Positions 18,291 through 25,927 of a stretch of 64,000 nt of DNA are shown here, piece by piece (the stretch's first letter is position 1; each line of letters begins with the position of its first letter). The position numbers were made by a program, and so were the translations under genes. The notes under the pieces were generated by a model. It worked only from the letters and a program-made list of their open reading frames with translations, searched no databases and was not told where the DNA came from. Source of the stretch: an uncultured Porphyromonadaceae bacterium (GTDB lineage Bacteria > Bacteroidota > Bacteroidia > Bacteroidales > Muribaculaceae); contig CABUWI010000001.1 in the NCBI GenBank assembly GCA_902495245.1, positions 124,001 through 188,000 on the forward strand, given 5' to 3'.

Positions 18291-18343
18291 CATATTGAAT
18301 AAGCCTCTCTAATTTAGAGAGTTGGATAGTTACTAAACAATGA

Positions 18344-18374
18344 AGCCTCAATCTCCGGGTAGGAAACTGAGGCT
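18344..18374. terminator. Hairpin just downstream of the left integrase gene
   Basis: A 7-bp inverted repeat AGCCTCA/TGAGGCT with a 17-base loop, 5 bases beyond the integrase stop on the - strand. No strong T run follows, so termination there is uncertain. It is equally part of the repeated R4 unit read on the + strand. Confidence 0.4.
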
Positions 18375-18378
18375 AAGA

Positions 18379-19581
18379 TTAAAGGCTTTTGAGGATAAGG
18401 GAATTGGCACGGTCAACGACGGAAGTGTCGAGGCTGGCAAGGTAGATTTGGGTGGTTGCCTCACTGTCGTGGCCCATGCCTTCCGAGATTACTGAGATAG
18501 GAATACCTTTCGCTTTGGCGGCAGATGCCCAGCTATGCCGGGCTACATATAGAGTCAGTGGTATGGTTACACCAACCATTTCTGCGATTCGTTTCAGATT
18601 ATGGTTGATGTTGTAACCGGTATTGCGGTAGGTGCATCGCTCGTTGATGCCGTGGTTGCGGATGACCGGAAGCAGGTATTCGCTCTTGTTTTCAGGATAC
18701 TTGTCAAGAATTATCTGCATCTCCTTTGTCCATTCTATTATAAGTTGCTGGCCGGTCTTGCGGCGACGATAGGTAACATAGCCGTTTTTTAGGTCTGCTT
18801 TCTTCAGAAAAGCCATGTCGATGAAGCTCATCCCTCTGAGATAAAAGCTCATCAGGAACATATCACGGGCGTAGTCGAGTGCCGGAGTCAGCGACAAGTC
18901 CAATGCTTTGATTTTCTTGATGACAGCCAACGGCAATGCTCTTTTTACAGTCTTGTCAACCCCGGTATATACCTTTCGGAACGGATTGCGGTTCTCAATG
19001 ATGTCATCTTCGACCGCACGATGATACACAGCGCGGAGTACACGGGTATAGAACGATATGGTGTTTGGAGCAACTCCCCGTTTCTTGTGCCACGCCTCGT
19101 ATGCTTCCATTATCTCGGATGTGATGCAGTCGAGCATTATGTCCTCATCTTGTCTGAAGTTCTTGAAGCTGTTGAGAGTGGATCTGTATGTCTCGGATGT
19201 CCTTATCTTGCCATTCTGTTTCAGTCTGGCGATAAGACTCTCCATGAAGTTGAACAGGGAGTATTCATGCGCATAGCGGTTGAACTCGTCAATCACATCA
19301 TCGGCTGTGTATGTCAGACCGTTGGAATCTAATTTTCGGTCAATTTTAATCAACCTCTCCACATCCCAGCGGATACGCTCACGAATTGAGAGAATGAACG
19401 ATTTACGTTCACTTTTCTGGGTTGTAGTTACCATCGAGCGGCTTTCGTCCCACTCTGATGAAAATACCTTGTAGTCGGTCAGAAGCTGTCGCACCTTCCT
19501 TTCATGGATAATCTGATAGTAGATCGCGCCCTCGTGGTCAGCGACAGTCGAGGGCCGGAACTTTACTTTTATCGAAGCCAT
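18379..19581 (-). CDS. Tyrosine recombinase (phage integrase family)
   Basis: A 400-residue site-specific recombinase. The N-terminal about 95 residues have the arm-binding fold usual in Bacteroidetes integrases, a SAM-like core-binding domain follows (about 105-210), then the catalytic domain. Catalytic residues are seen in LRGMSFID (Arg), the VARHSWAS box (Arg, with the usual preceding His changed) and QIYLASL (Tyr near the C-terminus). It lies beside four palindromic repeats, 94 bases beyond the end of the tra operon. It may belong to the conjugative element or to the neighbouring 15-gene island. Confidence 0.88.
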   Translation of the reverse strand: MASIKVKFRPSTVADHEGAIYYQIIHERKVRQLLTDYKVFSSEWDESRSMVTTTQKSERKSFILSIRERIRWDVERLIKIDRKLDSNGLTYTADDVIDEFNRYAHEYSLFNFMESLIARLKQNGKIRTSETYRSTLNSFKNFRQDEDIMLDCITSEIMEAYEAWHKKRGVAPNTISFYTRVLRAVYHRAVEDDIIENRNPFRKVYTGVDKTVKRALPLAVIKKIKALDLSLTPALDYARDMFLMSFYLRGMSFIDMAFLKKADLKNGYVTYRRRKTGQQLIIEWTKEMQIILDKYPENKSEYLLPVIRNHGINERCTYRNTGYNINHNLKRIAEMVGVTIPLTLYVARHSWASAAKAKGIPISVISEGMGHDSEATTQIYLASLDTSVVDRANSLILKSL

Positions 19582-19618
19582 TTTGATTATGTTATTTGAT
19601 TTGTCTATAAGATACAGT

Positions 19619-19652
19619 GAGGGGACACACTCCGAAAAGAGCGTATCCCCTC
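19619..19652 (-). terminator. Probable terminator of the tra operon
   Basis: A 10-bp stem (GAGGGGACAC/GTATCCCCTC, one G-U pair) lies 23 bases beyond the lysozyme stop. The T run is weak. Confidence 0.45.
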
Positions 19653-19674
19653 GGTACGATATTAGACGGTGATT

Positions 19675-20172
19675 TTACGGAATGAAAAGGGCGGCAAGCT
19701 CCTGACAGCGGCGCTTGTAAAGTCCTTTATGGAATCTGCCCTTATATTTACAGTGGGCAGTATAGGCTTTGAATATGTTGCGGTCTCCGGCTTTCAGTTT
19801 CCGATATACCGAGCTTTTCTTTACCGCTCCCGGTCCGATATTGTAGGACAGCACACCCATAAGCAGCGCATCCATCGGTTTGAGGTCATTGAAGATACCG
19901 ATAAACTTATTGAGATCCTTGCGCAGAAGTATATCGGCTTCCCGTTCACTCATCTTATAGCCTCGGAAATATTTTTCGCCGGGGAGTTTTCTATGTCCGT
20001 AGCCCAGATATGGCCAGTGACGGCGGGAATCATGCAAGGTCTCATGGTGCTTGATGATAAGAACCGCTCGCTCATAAGGGGGCAACTCCATTATTGACTT
20101 TTTTGCGGCGAAAGCCGGCGAAGTGGCAGTCAACGCCACTATCGCCATAAGTAAGATTAAAATCTTTCTCAT
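19675..20172 (-). CDS. Lysozyme-like muramidase of the conjugation operon
   Basis: A 165-residue protein with signal peptide (residues 1-22, ending SPAFA). The mature part resembles phage T4-type lysozymes (GH24): a glutamate in HHETLHD followed by PYLGYGH, then a SYNIGPG helix start. Such an enzyme opens peptidoglycan for the mating channel and is often the last gene of CTnDOT-type tra operons. It overlaps traQ by 4 bases. The catalytic Asp/Thr are less clear than the Glu. Confidence 0.8.
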   Translation of the reverse strand: MRKILILLMAIVALTATSPAFAAKKSIMELPPYERAVLIIKHHETLHDSRRHWPYLGYGHRKLPGEKYFRGYKMSEREADILLRKDLNKFIGIFNDLKPMDALLMGVLSYNIGPGAVKKSSVYRKLKAGDRNIFKAYTAHCKYKGRFHKGLYKRRCQELAALFIP

Positions 20173-20699
20173 CGTAAAATCGGGGTTACGGGTCCAACAA
20201 TCGGGCCGAAAATTACCTGAGTGTCTCCACCGTCATCGCCGTTGTCCTTGCCGTTAAACTCAAAGGTATGTTCCCACGGAGTTGAGTTGAAATTGTCCTG
20301 CACGACAACGAGGAACTTATGGGCATCGGTACTCTTGGCGGTGTACGTCAGTCGGAAAGTCTTGCTTTCAAGAAGTACACGGTCATTGTTGACCAGCACC
20401 GGGCCATCCACCAGCTTCAGTGTTCCCTCTCCGTCATACTGGAAATATCGGATTGTGTAGAGCGTGTTGGAATAGTTGCCCTCCGGTTTGATCTCGAAAC
20501 GCAGCTCCACGGTCTGACCCTTTACGATTTTGTCAGTATGGGGCATTACCTCTACTGTGAACGGATACGACTGCTGCACATCAAGGTCATCGGAACAGGA
20601 AGTGAGCGCGAGTACGATTGCGAACAGAGCAACCCAGAACCCGAAGAACCGGGCAGAAGTAAGGCGCACCGCGCCGATTTTATTGAGAATTGTATTCAT
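20169..20699 (-). CDS. traQ: Conjugative transposon protein TraQ (DUF3872)
   Basis: A 176-residue lipoprotein-like protein (LALTSC near residue 35) with one beta-rich domain and an acidic Gly/Asp linker near the C-terminus. Order after the primase and before lysozyme, size and the FEIKPEGNYSNTLYTIRYFQ block fit TraQ. It overlaps the lysozyme start by 4 bases. Role in transfer is not defined. Confidence 0.82.
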   Translation of the reverse strand: MNTILNKIGAVRLTSARFFGFWVALFAIVLALTSCSDDLDVQQSYPFTVEVMPHTDKIVKGQTVELRFEIKPEGNYSNTLYTIRYFQYDGEGTLKLVDGPVLVNNDRVLLESKTFRLTYTAKSTDAHKFLVVVQDNFNSTPWEHTFEFNGKDNGDDGGDTQVIFGPIVGPVTPILR

Positions 20700-20703
20700 A
20701 ATT

Positions 20704-21582
20704 TCAGAGTCTTAATTTTGAATTGTTGGAGATTTTAGGCTGTGTAGTCATCAGGTAATCATTCAGATCCTTGTGGTCGGGGTATAGAGCCGACTTGTCA
20801 GCCACTTTGTCGCCGAACTCCCGGCGAAGTCTTGAAAGGGCGTTTCGCCCGGCATCGTCATTATCGAGATAGCACAGAATCAGAGAGTAATCCGAAAGAG
20901 GCACTATCGCCTTGCCGACATTGGCAACCGAGTTAAGCACCACAGAATCCACACCGTCATTGAATCCCAGCCTCTCAGCGGAAAGAAAGTCGATGAACCC
21001 CTCGAATACGTTGCATCTTGCATTACCACCGGATATATACGATATTGCCTTCGGTGGATAAGAGAGCTTGGCAAACGGATTGCGCAACTCAAATCCATGT
21101 TCGACATTCTCAAAGCCGACGGCATAATAATCCCTGCCGTGCAGCCGGTAATCGACCTGAACACAATACCGTCGGGCCAGATTCTCCGGGATTCCGCGTC
21201 CTGCGAGATAGTTCAGCAGCCTCCGGGAACATAGCGGTCCGACCTCGATATTCTCAAATGCCGGTTCCTGTCTGACTTTCGGCATAGGCTCCGGTCTGTA
21301 ACCGTCGGGCATCGGGATTTTCATAACCTGCGAGATATATTCAGCCTGCCGGATGAAATCATCACTGCCAATCATCTCTCCGGCAAGAGTGAAGATGTCG
21401 CCGCCTTTCCCGATACCATAATCGTACCACAGATTATTGTAGCCGATATGCATGGAGGCGTTTCTCTCACTGCGGTACGGAGCCAGAAACCAGAACCCCT
21501 TGCGGTCTTTCCCTTTCATCTCCGCGCCTAAATGCAGCATGAAATCAAGCAGGGATATTCCCTTGAAATATTCCTTGTCCAT
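20704..21582 (-). CDS. traP: DNA primase-like protein TraP
   Basis: A 292-residue protein. The N-terminal about 90 residues have the CHC2 primase zinc-finger shape without the zinc ligands (APYRSERNASMHI, GIGKGGDIFTLA). A Toprim domain follows: FEGFIDFLSAE (glutamate) and LCYLDNDDAG (Asp-x-Asp). It would prime the complementary strand of transferred DNA in the recipient (inference from family). It lies 3 bases after a gene encoding a copy of its own N-terminal domain. Confidence 0.82.
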   Translation of the reverse strand: MDKEYFKGISLLDFMLHLGAEMKGKDRKGFWFLAPYRSERNASMHIGYNNLWYDYGIGKGGDIFTLAGEMIGSDDFIRQAEYISQVMKIPMPDGYRPEPMPKVRQEPAFENIEVGPLCSRRLLNYLAGRGIPENLARRYCVQVDYRLHGRDYYAVGFENVEHGFELRNPFAKLSYPPKAISYISGGNARCNVFEGFIDFLSAERLGFNDGVDSVVLNSVANVGKAIVPLSDYSLILCYLDNDDAGRNALSRLRREFGDKVADKSALYPDHKDLNDYLMTTQPKISNNSKLRL

Positions 21583-21585
21583 GTC

Positions 21586-21933
21586 TCACATACGGAATTT
21601 TCGTTGCGATTTCGGCACATCCGGCTCATGGTGGATGTCAACCTTTCGGATGGCAGACATTTCAGCGGCGATGAACCGGTTCAGTTCCGACATACTGCAA
21701 CTGCCCGTAATCTCTTGCGCAAGGTCATATATTCCGCCATAAGCTCCTGATTTTGTATCACGCCACAAATTTGTTTCAGTGTTTATAACCATCGTCGCGG
21801 CGTGATTGTCATCGTATGGAGCATTGTAAATGCGCAGATTGCCGTCGGCTGCCACCGGGTGTTCCTGTCCAAGAGCCTTCATAAACTCCGTAAGCGGAAT
21901 GTTCTTAATGTCAAGATTTACTATTGCAGGCAT
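21586..21933 (-). CDS. Stand-alone primase zinc-finger-like domain protein
   Basis: A 115-residue protein that aligns by eye with the first 90 residues of TraP: PLTEFMKALGQE against LLDFMLHLGAEM, NAPYDDNHAATM against APYRSERNASM, and GGIYDLAQEITG against GGDIFTLAGEMIG. Zinc-binding Cys/His are missing. Gaps of 3 bases on both sides (to traO and traP) show co-transcription. It is probably a duplicated domain used as a separate subunit. Confidence 0.65.
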   Translation of the reverse strand: MPAIVNLDIKNIPLTEFMKALGQEHPVAADGNLRIYNAPYDDNHAATMVINTETNLWRDTKSGAYGGIYDLAQEITGSCSMSELNRFIAAEMSAIRKVDIHHEPDVPKSQRKFRM

Positions 21934-21936
21934 GGA

Positions 21937-22518
21937 TTATTCGATTGTGAGTTTAACGTGTACTCCGAACTGGGTCAGGAAATGGCCGGTGTCGTTGCCG
22001 AACACGAACCGTTCCTTTACATGGGCGCCGAGCGCCAGCCTGTCCGAAAGATAAAAGTCTGCCGACAGGGTCAACGCCCCGCCATAGATGAAGGCATCGC
22101 TGTTCCTTATTGTGGAGCCGTCGGAAAGGGTGTGCTTACTCCAGTTGACCGTCTCATATCCTCCGAGAGCCGACACACCACCGTATAGATGGAATGTCTG
22201 TGAATAGTCGCTGACGATATGGAGATTATACCCGACCTCTCCCGTGAACTGCGCCACCGGGATGCGCCCCTTCTCACCGTAAGGGCTGTAAGTCAGGAGA
22301 TATTCTCCTCCGAAGCTCCATGTGTTTGCACCGCCCTTGAAAACGGAATAGAATACTCCGAAATCATATCCGCTGTTGCGGGAATTACCGGTATAGAAAC
22401 CGTTTACCATGTCGGCACGGACTTCGACCGCCGACATTCCGGGGAGGCATCGCTGGGCCATTGCCTTCCCTCCGTAGAGGGAAAGCATGGCAGCGATTAT
22501 CATTATCGCTTTTCTCAT
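21937..22518 (-). CDS. traO: Conjugative transposon protein TraO
   Basis: A 193-residue secreted protein with signal peptide (ending near AMA, residue 21) and a repeated beta-strand pattern with aromatic residues (FGGEYLLTYSPYG, GEVGYNLH, YGGVSALGGYE), like a small outer-membrane beta-barrel. Its place between traN and the primase genes fits TraO of CTnDOT-type elements. It starts 3 bases after traN. Confidence 0.82.
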   Translation of the reverse strand: MRKAIMIIAAMLSLYGGKAMAQRCLPGMSAVEVRADMVNGFYTGNSRNSGYDFGVFYSVFKGGANTWSFGGEYLLTYSPYGEKGRIPVAQFTGEVGYNLHIVSDYSQTFHLYGGVSALGGYETVNWSKHTLSDGSTIRNSDAFIYGGALTLSADFYLSDRLALGAHVKERFVFGNDTGHFLTQFGVHVKLTIE

Positions 22519-22521
22519 GAA

Positions 22522-23532
22522 TTACTGGATTGAAAGTTCATCAATTACATTAGCGCGGACAATATCGCCGTTCTCGACCACGAAAGACTGATTGCGGCCG
22601 CCTTCCTTCTCCGCGACTTCGATGACAAGCTGCTTGTCGTCGGGGATAGTGAATTTCTCAAGGGCAAAGACCGTCCTTTCCGATTTCTTGCCGTTGACCA
22701 CAGTAACATAGTTCTGGGCGCGGAGCGGTTCCAATACCTGCTCCTGCATGGCGGTCCGCTTGACCACCTTCTTATCGACTATCTTGAACGAGATGTAATC
22801 AATATCGAAAGCGATGTTCGATGTGTTCTTCAGTTCAGTGTGAAAGTAGAGAAGGCCATTGTTGGTGTATATGCTTTTCAGAATGAACTGCACCCCGAAA
22901 CGCTTTGAACCGATATGCTTTATCTCGCGTCTGTCCTGCTTGTAGATGGATTTCATAATCAGCTTTACAAGCATCGGCGACTCCTGACCCAGACGCTCCA
23001 AGTATATCTCCTGCGCATTGTTGGGACGATTGACCGCCTCGCCGTCGTGGATAAAATCGGTCATCTCGATATTGAGCAACAGAGGCTCCTTTGCGAATTT
23101 CACGTTAAAAGTGAAGAAACAGCCGTCATCGGTAATGACCGTGAGATTCGTCTCGGACTTGAACGATCTGACAGCCGACTTCACGCGCAACACGTTCTTG
23201 GCACCGTCGGCCAGACCCGCCACAAGATTCTCGTCGCCCAAATCGACATACACGATTTCCGACGGAAAGATGACATGGGTGGTCTTGTTGAACGCAACCT
23301 CCAGAGCGTGAGGGGGAATCATGCGGTCAAAACCGACTTTCCGCGTCAGACCCTCGAACTTATCTCCGTCAGTGTAACCGGGTTCGTACACATTGATGTC
23401 GTGTTCCGCCACCTGCTCAGTATCTGACGACACATTGTTATCGGTGTTTTTTACCGCTTTGGTTTTGGCAAACGCCGGGGAAGCCATGCCTATAACGGCG
23501 GCAAGGGAAAGAATTATAGTCTTGAAATTCAT
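22522..23532 (-). CDS. traN: Conjugative transposon protein TraN (VirB9-like)
   Basis: A 336-residue protein with a signal peptide (residues 1-22, ending SPAFA). The mature part has the beta-rich TraN pattern (THVIFPSEIVYVDLG, GAKNVLRVKSA, FGVQFILKSIYTNNGLLYF). TraN proteins act like VirB9 in the outer-membrane core of the type IV secretion system. It lies 32 bases after traM. Confidence 0.88.
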   Translation of the reverse strand: MNFKTIILSLAAVIGMASPAFAKTKAVKNTDNNVSSDTEQVAEHDINVYEPGYTDGDKFEGLTRKVGFDRMIPPHALEVAFNKTTHVIFPSEIVYVDLGDENLVAGLADGAKNVLRVKSAVRSFKSETNLTVITDDGCFFTFNVKFAKEPLLLNIEMTDFIHDGEAVNRPNNAQEIYLERLGQESPMLVKLIMKSIYKQDRREIKHIGSKRFGVQFILKSIYTNNGLLYFHTELKNTSNIAFDIDYISFKIVDKKVVKRTAMQEQVLEPLRAQNYVTVVNGKKSERTVFALEKFTIPDDKQLVIEVAEKEGGRNQSFVVENGDIVRANVIDELSIQ

Positions 23533-23564
23533 AATGGTTTTCTGTTTTTGATTACAGTTTTTGG

Positions 23565-24776
23565 TTACACATCTTCGGGCTGATGGAGCATTACCCGGTA
23601 TCCGGATTTCAGGTGGACTTTCACTGTCCGCATCTTTTTTGTCAGATACTGGCTGACACCGTTGATAAGTCCGCGCCCCACATCGGAGGCAATCTGCGCA
23701 CCGGCATCGGTGGAGATATTTATCGAACTGCCCATCGTTGATCCCATATTGGCGCCTATCTCATGCAGCGCGTCCGACTCCATTGAATTGGGAATATTGA
23801 TTCCCTCCTGTCCGTCGGTGTCATACACCGTCAGCTCCACCTCATACACCGAGCCGTCGCACTCCACCGAGGACACCTCAATCTCAAGCCTCTCGCCCTG
23901 CAATCTCGCAACACCGACAACGGCAGTGTTGCGGGGTACGAGCCGGCTGCCTATCCACATCGGCTCCACAATCCGGAGCCTGACAGTCTGCCCGTCGGTA
24001 ACGCTCTGGTTACCTGCCACGACAGCGGCGATGGTATTTTTCTGACTTGCCGCTTTTGCTCCGACAGAGGTGTTGAAACCGCGTCCGGCGGCAGAGGATG
24101 AAAGCGTCGATACGACATTCCTTTTCACCTGCGCGACAGGCTGGACATTCCTTTTACCCTTTTCCTCCACCGTCTGCGCCGGAGAGGGATTCACGGCATT
24201 GCCGTTGCCCATATACTGCGCCGCAAGCTGGTAAGAGCGTTCAAGAAGCTCCATCTGGTCCGGCTGCTCCGTCTGTTGCGCCGCCATAGCGTTCTGCGCC
24301 TCCAGCTCGTCAATACGCTCCTGCAATTCCGCCATGCGGACGGCATCGGAGTTTTCCGGCACATAGAAGTCATCGAGCGAAGCCTGTACCTCCTGATACT
24401 GCAAGGCAGACTGTTCAATCGGGGAAGGTTCAGATGCAGCCATCGTGTCTGAGGGTACGGAGTCCTGCCTTACGGAAGCGGCACTCAAAATGCTGTCCTG
24501 ACGGGCCTTCTCCTTGCGCATCTCCGCATCGGCAAGCGCTTTGAGTTTGTTGCCCTGCAACTTGTCGCTGTCCCCGTCGGGCAGCTCCATGTTGGCCTTT
24601 CCCTTTTCCGCGCCGTCATCAGACATATACGAGCCGAAGATAAGCCACATCGAGCCGAGGAAGATGATTGCCGCGCCGGGAATGACAAGGAGGTATTTTT
24701 TCATTTTCTGCCTCTCGGCAGCCGATTTGGACTCAAACCAGTCATTGATTTTCGTTTTCAGTTCCTGAAAGTTCAT
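23565..24776 (-). CDS. traM: Conjugative transposon protein TraM (VirB10-like)
   Basis: A 403-residue protein with a cytoplasmic start, one membrane helix (about 29-49), a long Gln/Glu-rich periplasmic linker with coiled coil (about 140-175), and a C-terminal VirB10-like domain (about 250-400, with VRLRIVEPMWIGSRLVPRN). It would link inner and outer membranes in the transfer channel. Its start lies 35 bases inside the end of traL, so translation is likely coupled. Confidence 0.88.
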   Translation of the reverse strand: MNFQELKTKINDWFESKSAAERQKMKKYLLVIPGAAIIFLGSMWLIFGSYMSDDGAEKGKANMELPDGDSDKLQGNKLKALADAEMRKEKARQDSILSAASVRQDSVPSDTMAASEPSPIEQSALQYQEVQASLDDFYVPENSDAVRMAELQERIDELEAQNAMAAQQTEQPDQMELLERSYQLAAQYMGNGNAVNPSPAQTVEEKGKRNVQPVAQVKRNVVSTLSSSAAGRGFNTSVGAKAASQKNTIAAVVAGNQSVTDGQTVRLRIVEPMWIGSRLVPRNTAVVGVARLQGERLEIEVSSVECDGSVYEVELTVYDTDGQEGINIPNSMESDALHEIGANMGSTMGSSINISTDAGAQIASDVGRGLINGVSQYLTKKMRTVKVHLKSGYRVMLHQPEDV

Positions 24777-25086
24777 AAGCGGACTTCTTTAATTGACCTA
24801 TATCCGGCGTATCACCATTGTCGAGAGAAGGAAGCTCCAGACCCTCTATGTGTTCCGGCTCGATTCTCTCCATCAGGGCCTGTCCGCGCCCTATGCGGTA
24901 ACAGGCATTGCCGAACACGAAGAATGCCGTGATGATGAACAGGGAGAGCAGGACGGTTATAAGTGTAAGCCTGCGGTTTGCCGGGATGCCGTCGCACTTG
25001 CGTCGCAGATACGCTCCCAGCGCCGATTTAGGTTTGCCCCACACCTTATTATATATAGCGGAGCGCATTGATTGAAATTTATTCAT
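24742..25086 (-). CDS. traL: Conjugative transposon protein TraL
   Basis: A 114-residue protein with one membrane helix (about 40-60), a basic N-terminal cytoplasmic part and a periplasmic tail. Position between traK and traM and size fit TraL (DUF3989 type). It starts 3 bases after traK and overlaps traM by 35 bases. Confidence 0.78.
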   Translation of the reverse strand: MNKFQSMRSAIYNKVWGKPKSALGAYLRRKCDGIPANRRLTLITVLLSLFIITAFFVFGNACYRIGRGQALMERIEPEHIEGLELPSLDNGDTPDIGQLKKSAYELSGTENENQ

Positions 25087-25089
25087 CGG

Positions 25090-25713
25090 TTATCGCTTTA
25101 CCGTTGATATGTCCTTGTTCTCAAGGATATTAAAATTCTCGATGATGAATCCGTTAGGATTGTCGTCGGAGCGCGACGAGTTTGTGAGGCGGCACACAGT
25201 CACGAGGCTTCTCTGGGTCACGTTACTCTCTCGGATAATCATCTGACGGGCATAAGTCCGGGCCACATAGGGATAGTTGTTGAAATCGCACACCACGCTG
25301 TCAACCTGACACACCTGATTGATGTTTCCCGAAATTATGCGGTTGTAATAGCCCTTCTCGGAATAATCCGAGTAATAGTTGTAGGCACTTTTGTCGGAGA
25401 GGATCAGCGCACGGTTGATGTTATGCTCGATAGCTGACTTGTCCGGGGAGAGCGAGAAAAACAGCTCATGGAAGCGGCGCACGTGTTCCCGCGCCTCTGC
25501 GGGACGGTTCTGGCTCATGTCCTGCGACAGAGCCAGCATCAGGCTCTTGCCGTTGTCAAGGACATAGATTTTCTCCCGCTGCTTCTCGGCGAAATTGAAA
25601 GCCGCCACCAATGCCACCGAGACCACCACCGCGCACATCGCCACGAACACGATTCCGAACAGGCGTATCTGACGGAAGGATGTCTCGATGTTTTTTAATG
25701 ACTTGAATTCCAT
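25090..25713 (-). CDS. traK: Conjugative transposon protein TraK (VirB8-like)
   Basis: A 207-residue protein: short cytoplasmic start (FKSLKNIETSFRQIRLFG), one membrane helix (about 19-40) and a periplasmic VirB8-like domain with the SLSPDKSAIEHNI and SDYSEKGYYNRIISGNI blocks typical of TraK. It lies 18 bases after the traJ end. Confidence 0.9.
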   Translation of the reverse strand: MEFKSLKNIETSFRQIRLFGIVFVAMCAVVVSVALVAAFNFAEKQREKIYVLDNGKSLMLALSQDMSQNRPAEAREHVRRFHELFFSLSPDKSAIEHNINRALILSDKSAYNYYSDYSEKGYYNRIISGNINQVCQVDSVVCDFNNYPYVARTYARQMIIRESNVTQRSLVTVCRLTNSSRSDDNPNGFIIENFNILENKDISTVKR

Positions 25714-25731
25714 TTAATCCGTATCAGAATG

Positions 25732-25922
25732 TTATTTCAATAATTTGCCGACACGACCGGCCACATTTCCGGCAACCGCACCGCCGACACTTCCGGCGGC
25801 GGAACCTGCCTGCATAGCCGTATTGTTGACCGCACGGTTGTAACTGCCCATGCCTCCGGCCTGTATGATCCATCCGGCAACCGTCGGGATTGTGAAATAT
25901 CCGATGATTCCGATTATCATAA
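25732..25922 (-). CDS. traJ: traJ, second exon (C-terminal 63 codons)
   Basis: The 3' part of traJ downstream of the group II intron. Joined after position 28417 it reads on as TAYIL-FMIIGIIGYFTIP with no stop and adds a membrane helix and a Gly/Ala-rich tail (GSAAGSVGGAVAGNVAGRV) typical of TraJ ends. An ORF with a GTG start exists in this region, but its first codons lie inside intron domain VI, so it is not an independent gene. Confidence 0.8.
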
Positions 25923-25927
25923 GTAGG

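Larger units (their letters stand above)
17806..18321. repeat. Four dispersed palindromic repeats (R1-R4) with conserved TTGGAT
   Basis: R1 17806-17820, R2 17993-18005, R3 18120-18134 and R4 18305-18321 share an arm CTCTCT plus two bases, one central base, and the matching AGAGAG arm, each followed within 1-3 bases by TTGGAT on the + strand. R1 and R2 use TT/AA beside the centre, while R3 and R4 use AA/TT, so the arms changed together. R1 to R3 and R2 to R4 are both about 314 bases apart, so the block may be an old tandem duplication. The roughly 600 bases between 17778 and 18378 hold no gene. Confidence 0.75.

Noticed and set aside
17806..18321. Possible mini CRISPR array from the four palindromes
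   Set aside because: Spacings are irregular (about 184, 129 and 186 bases), the dyads are 13-17 bases, and there are no cas genes.
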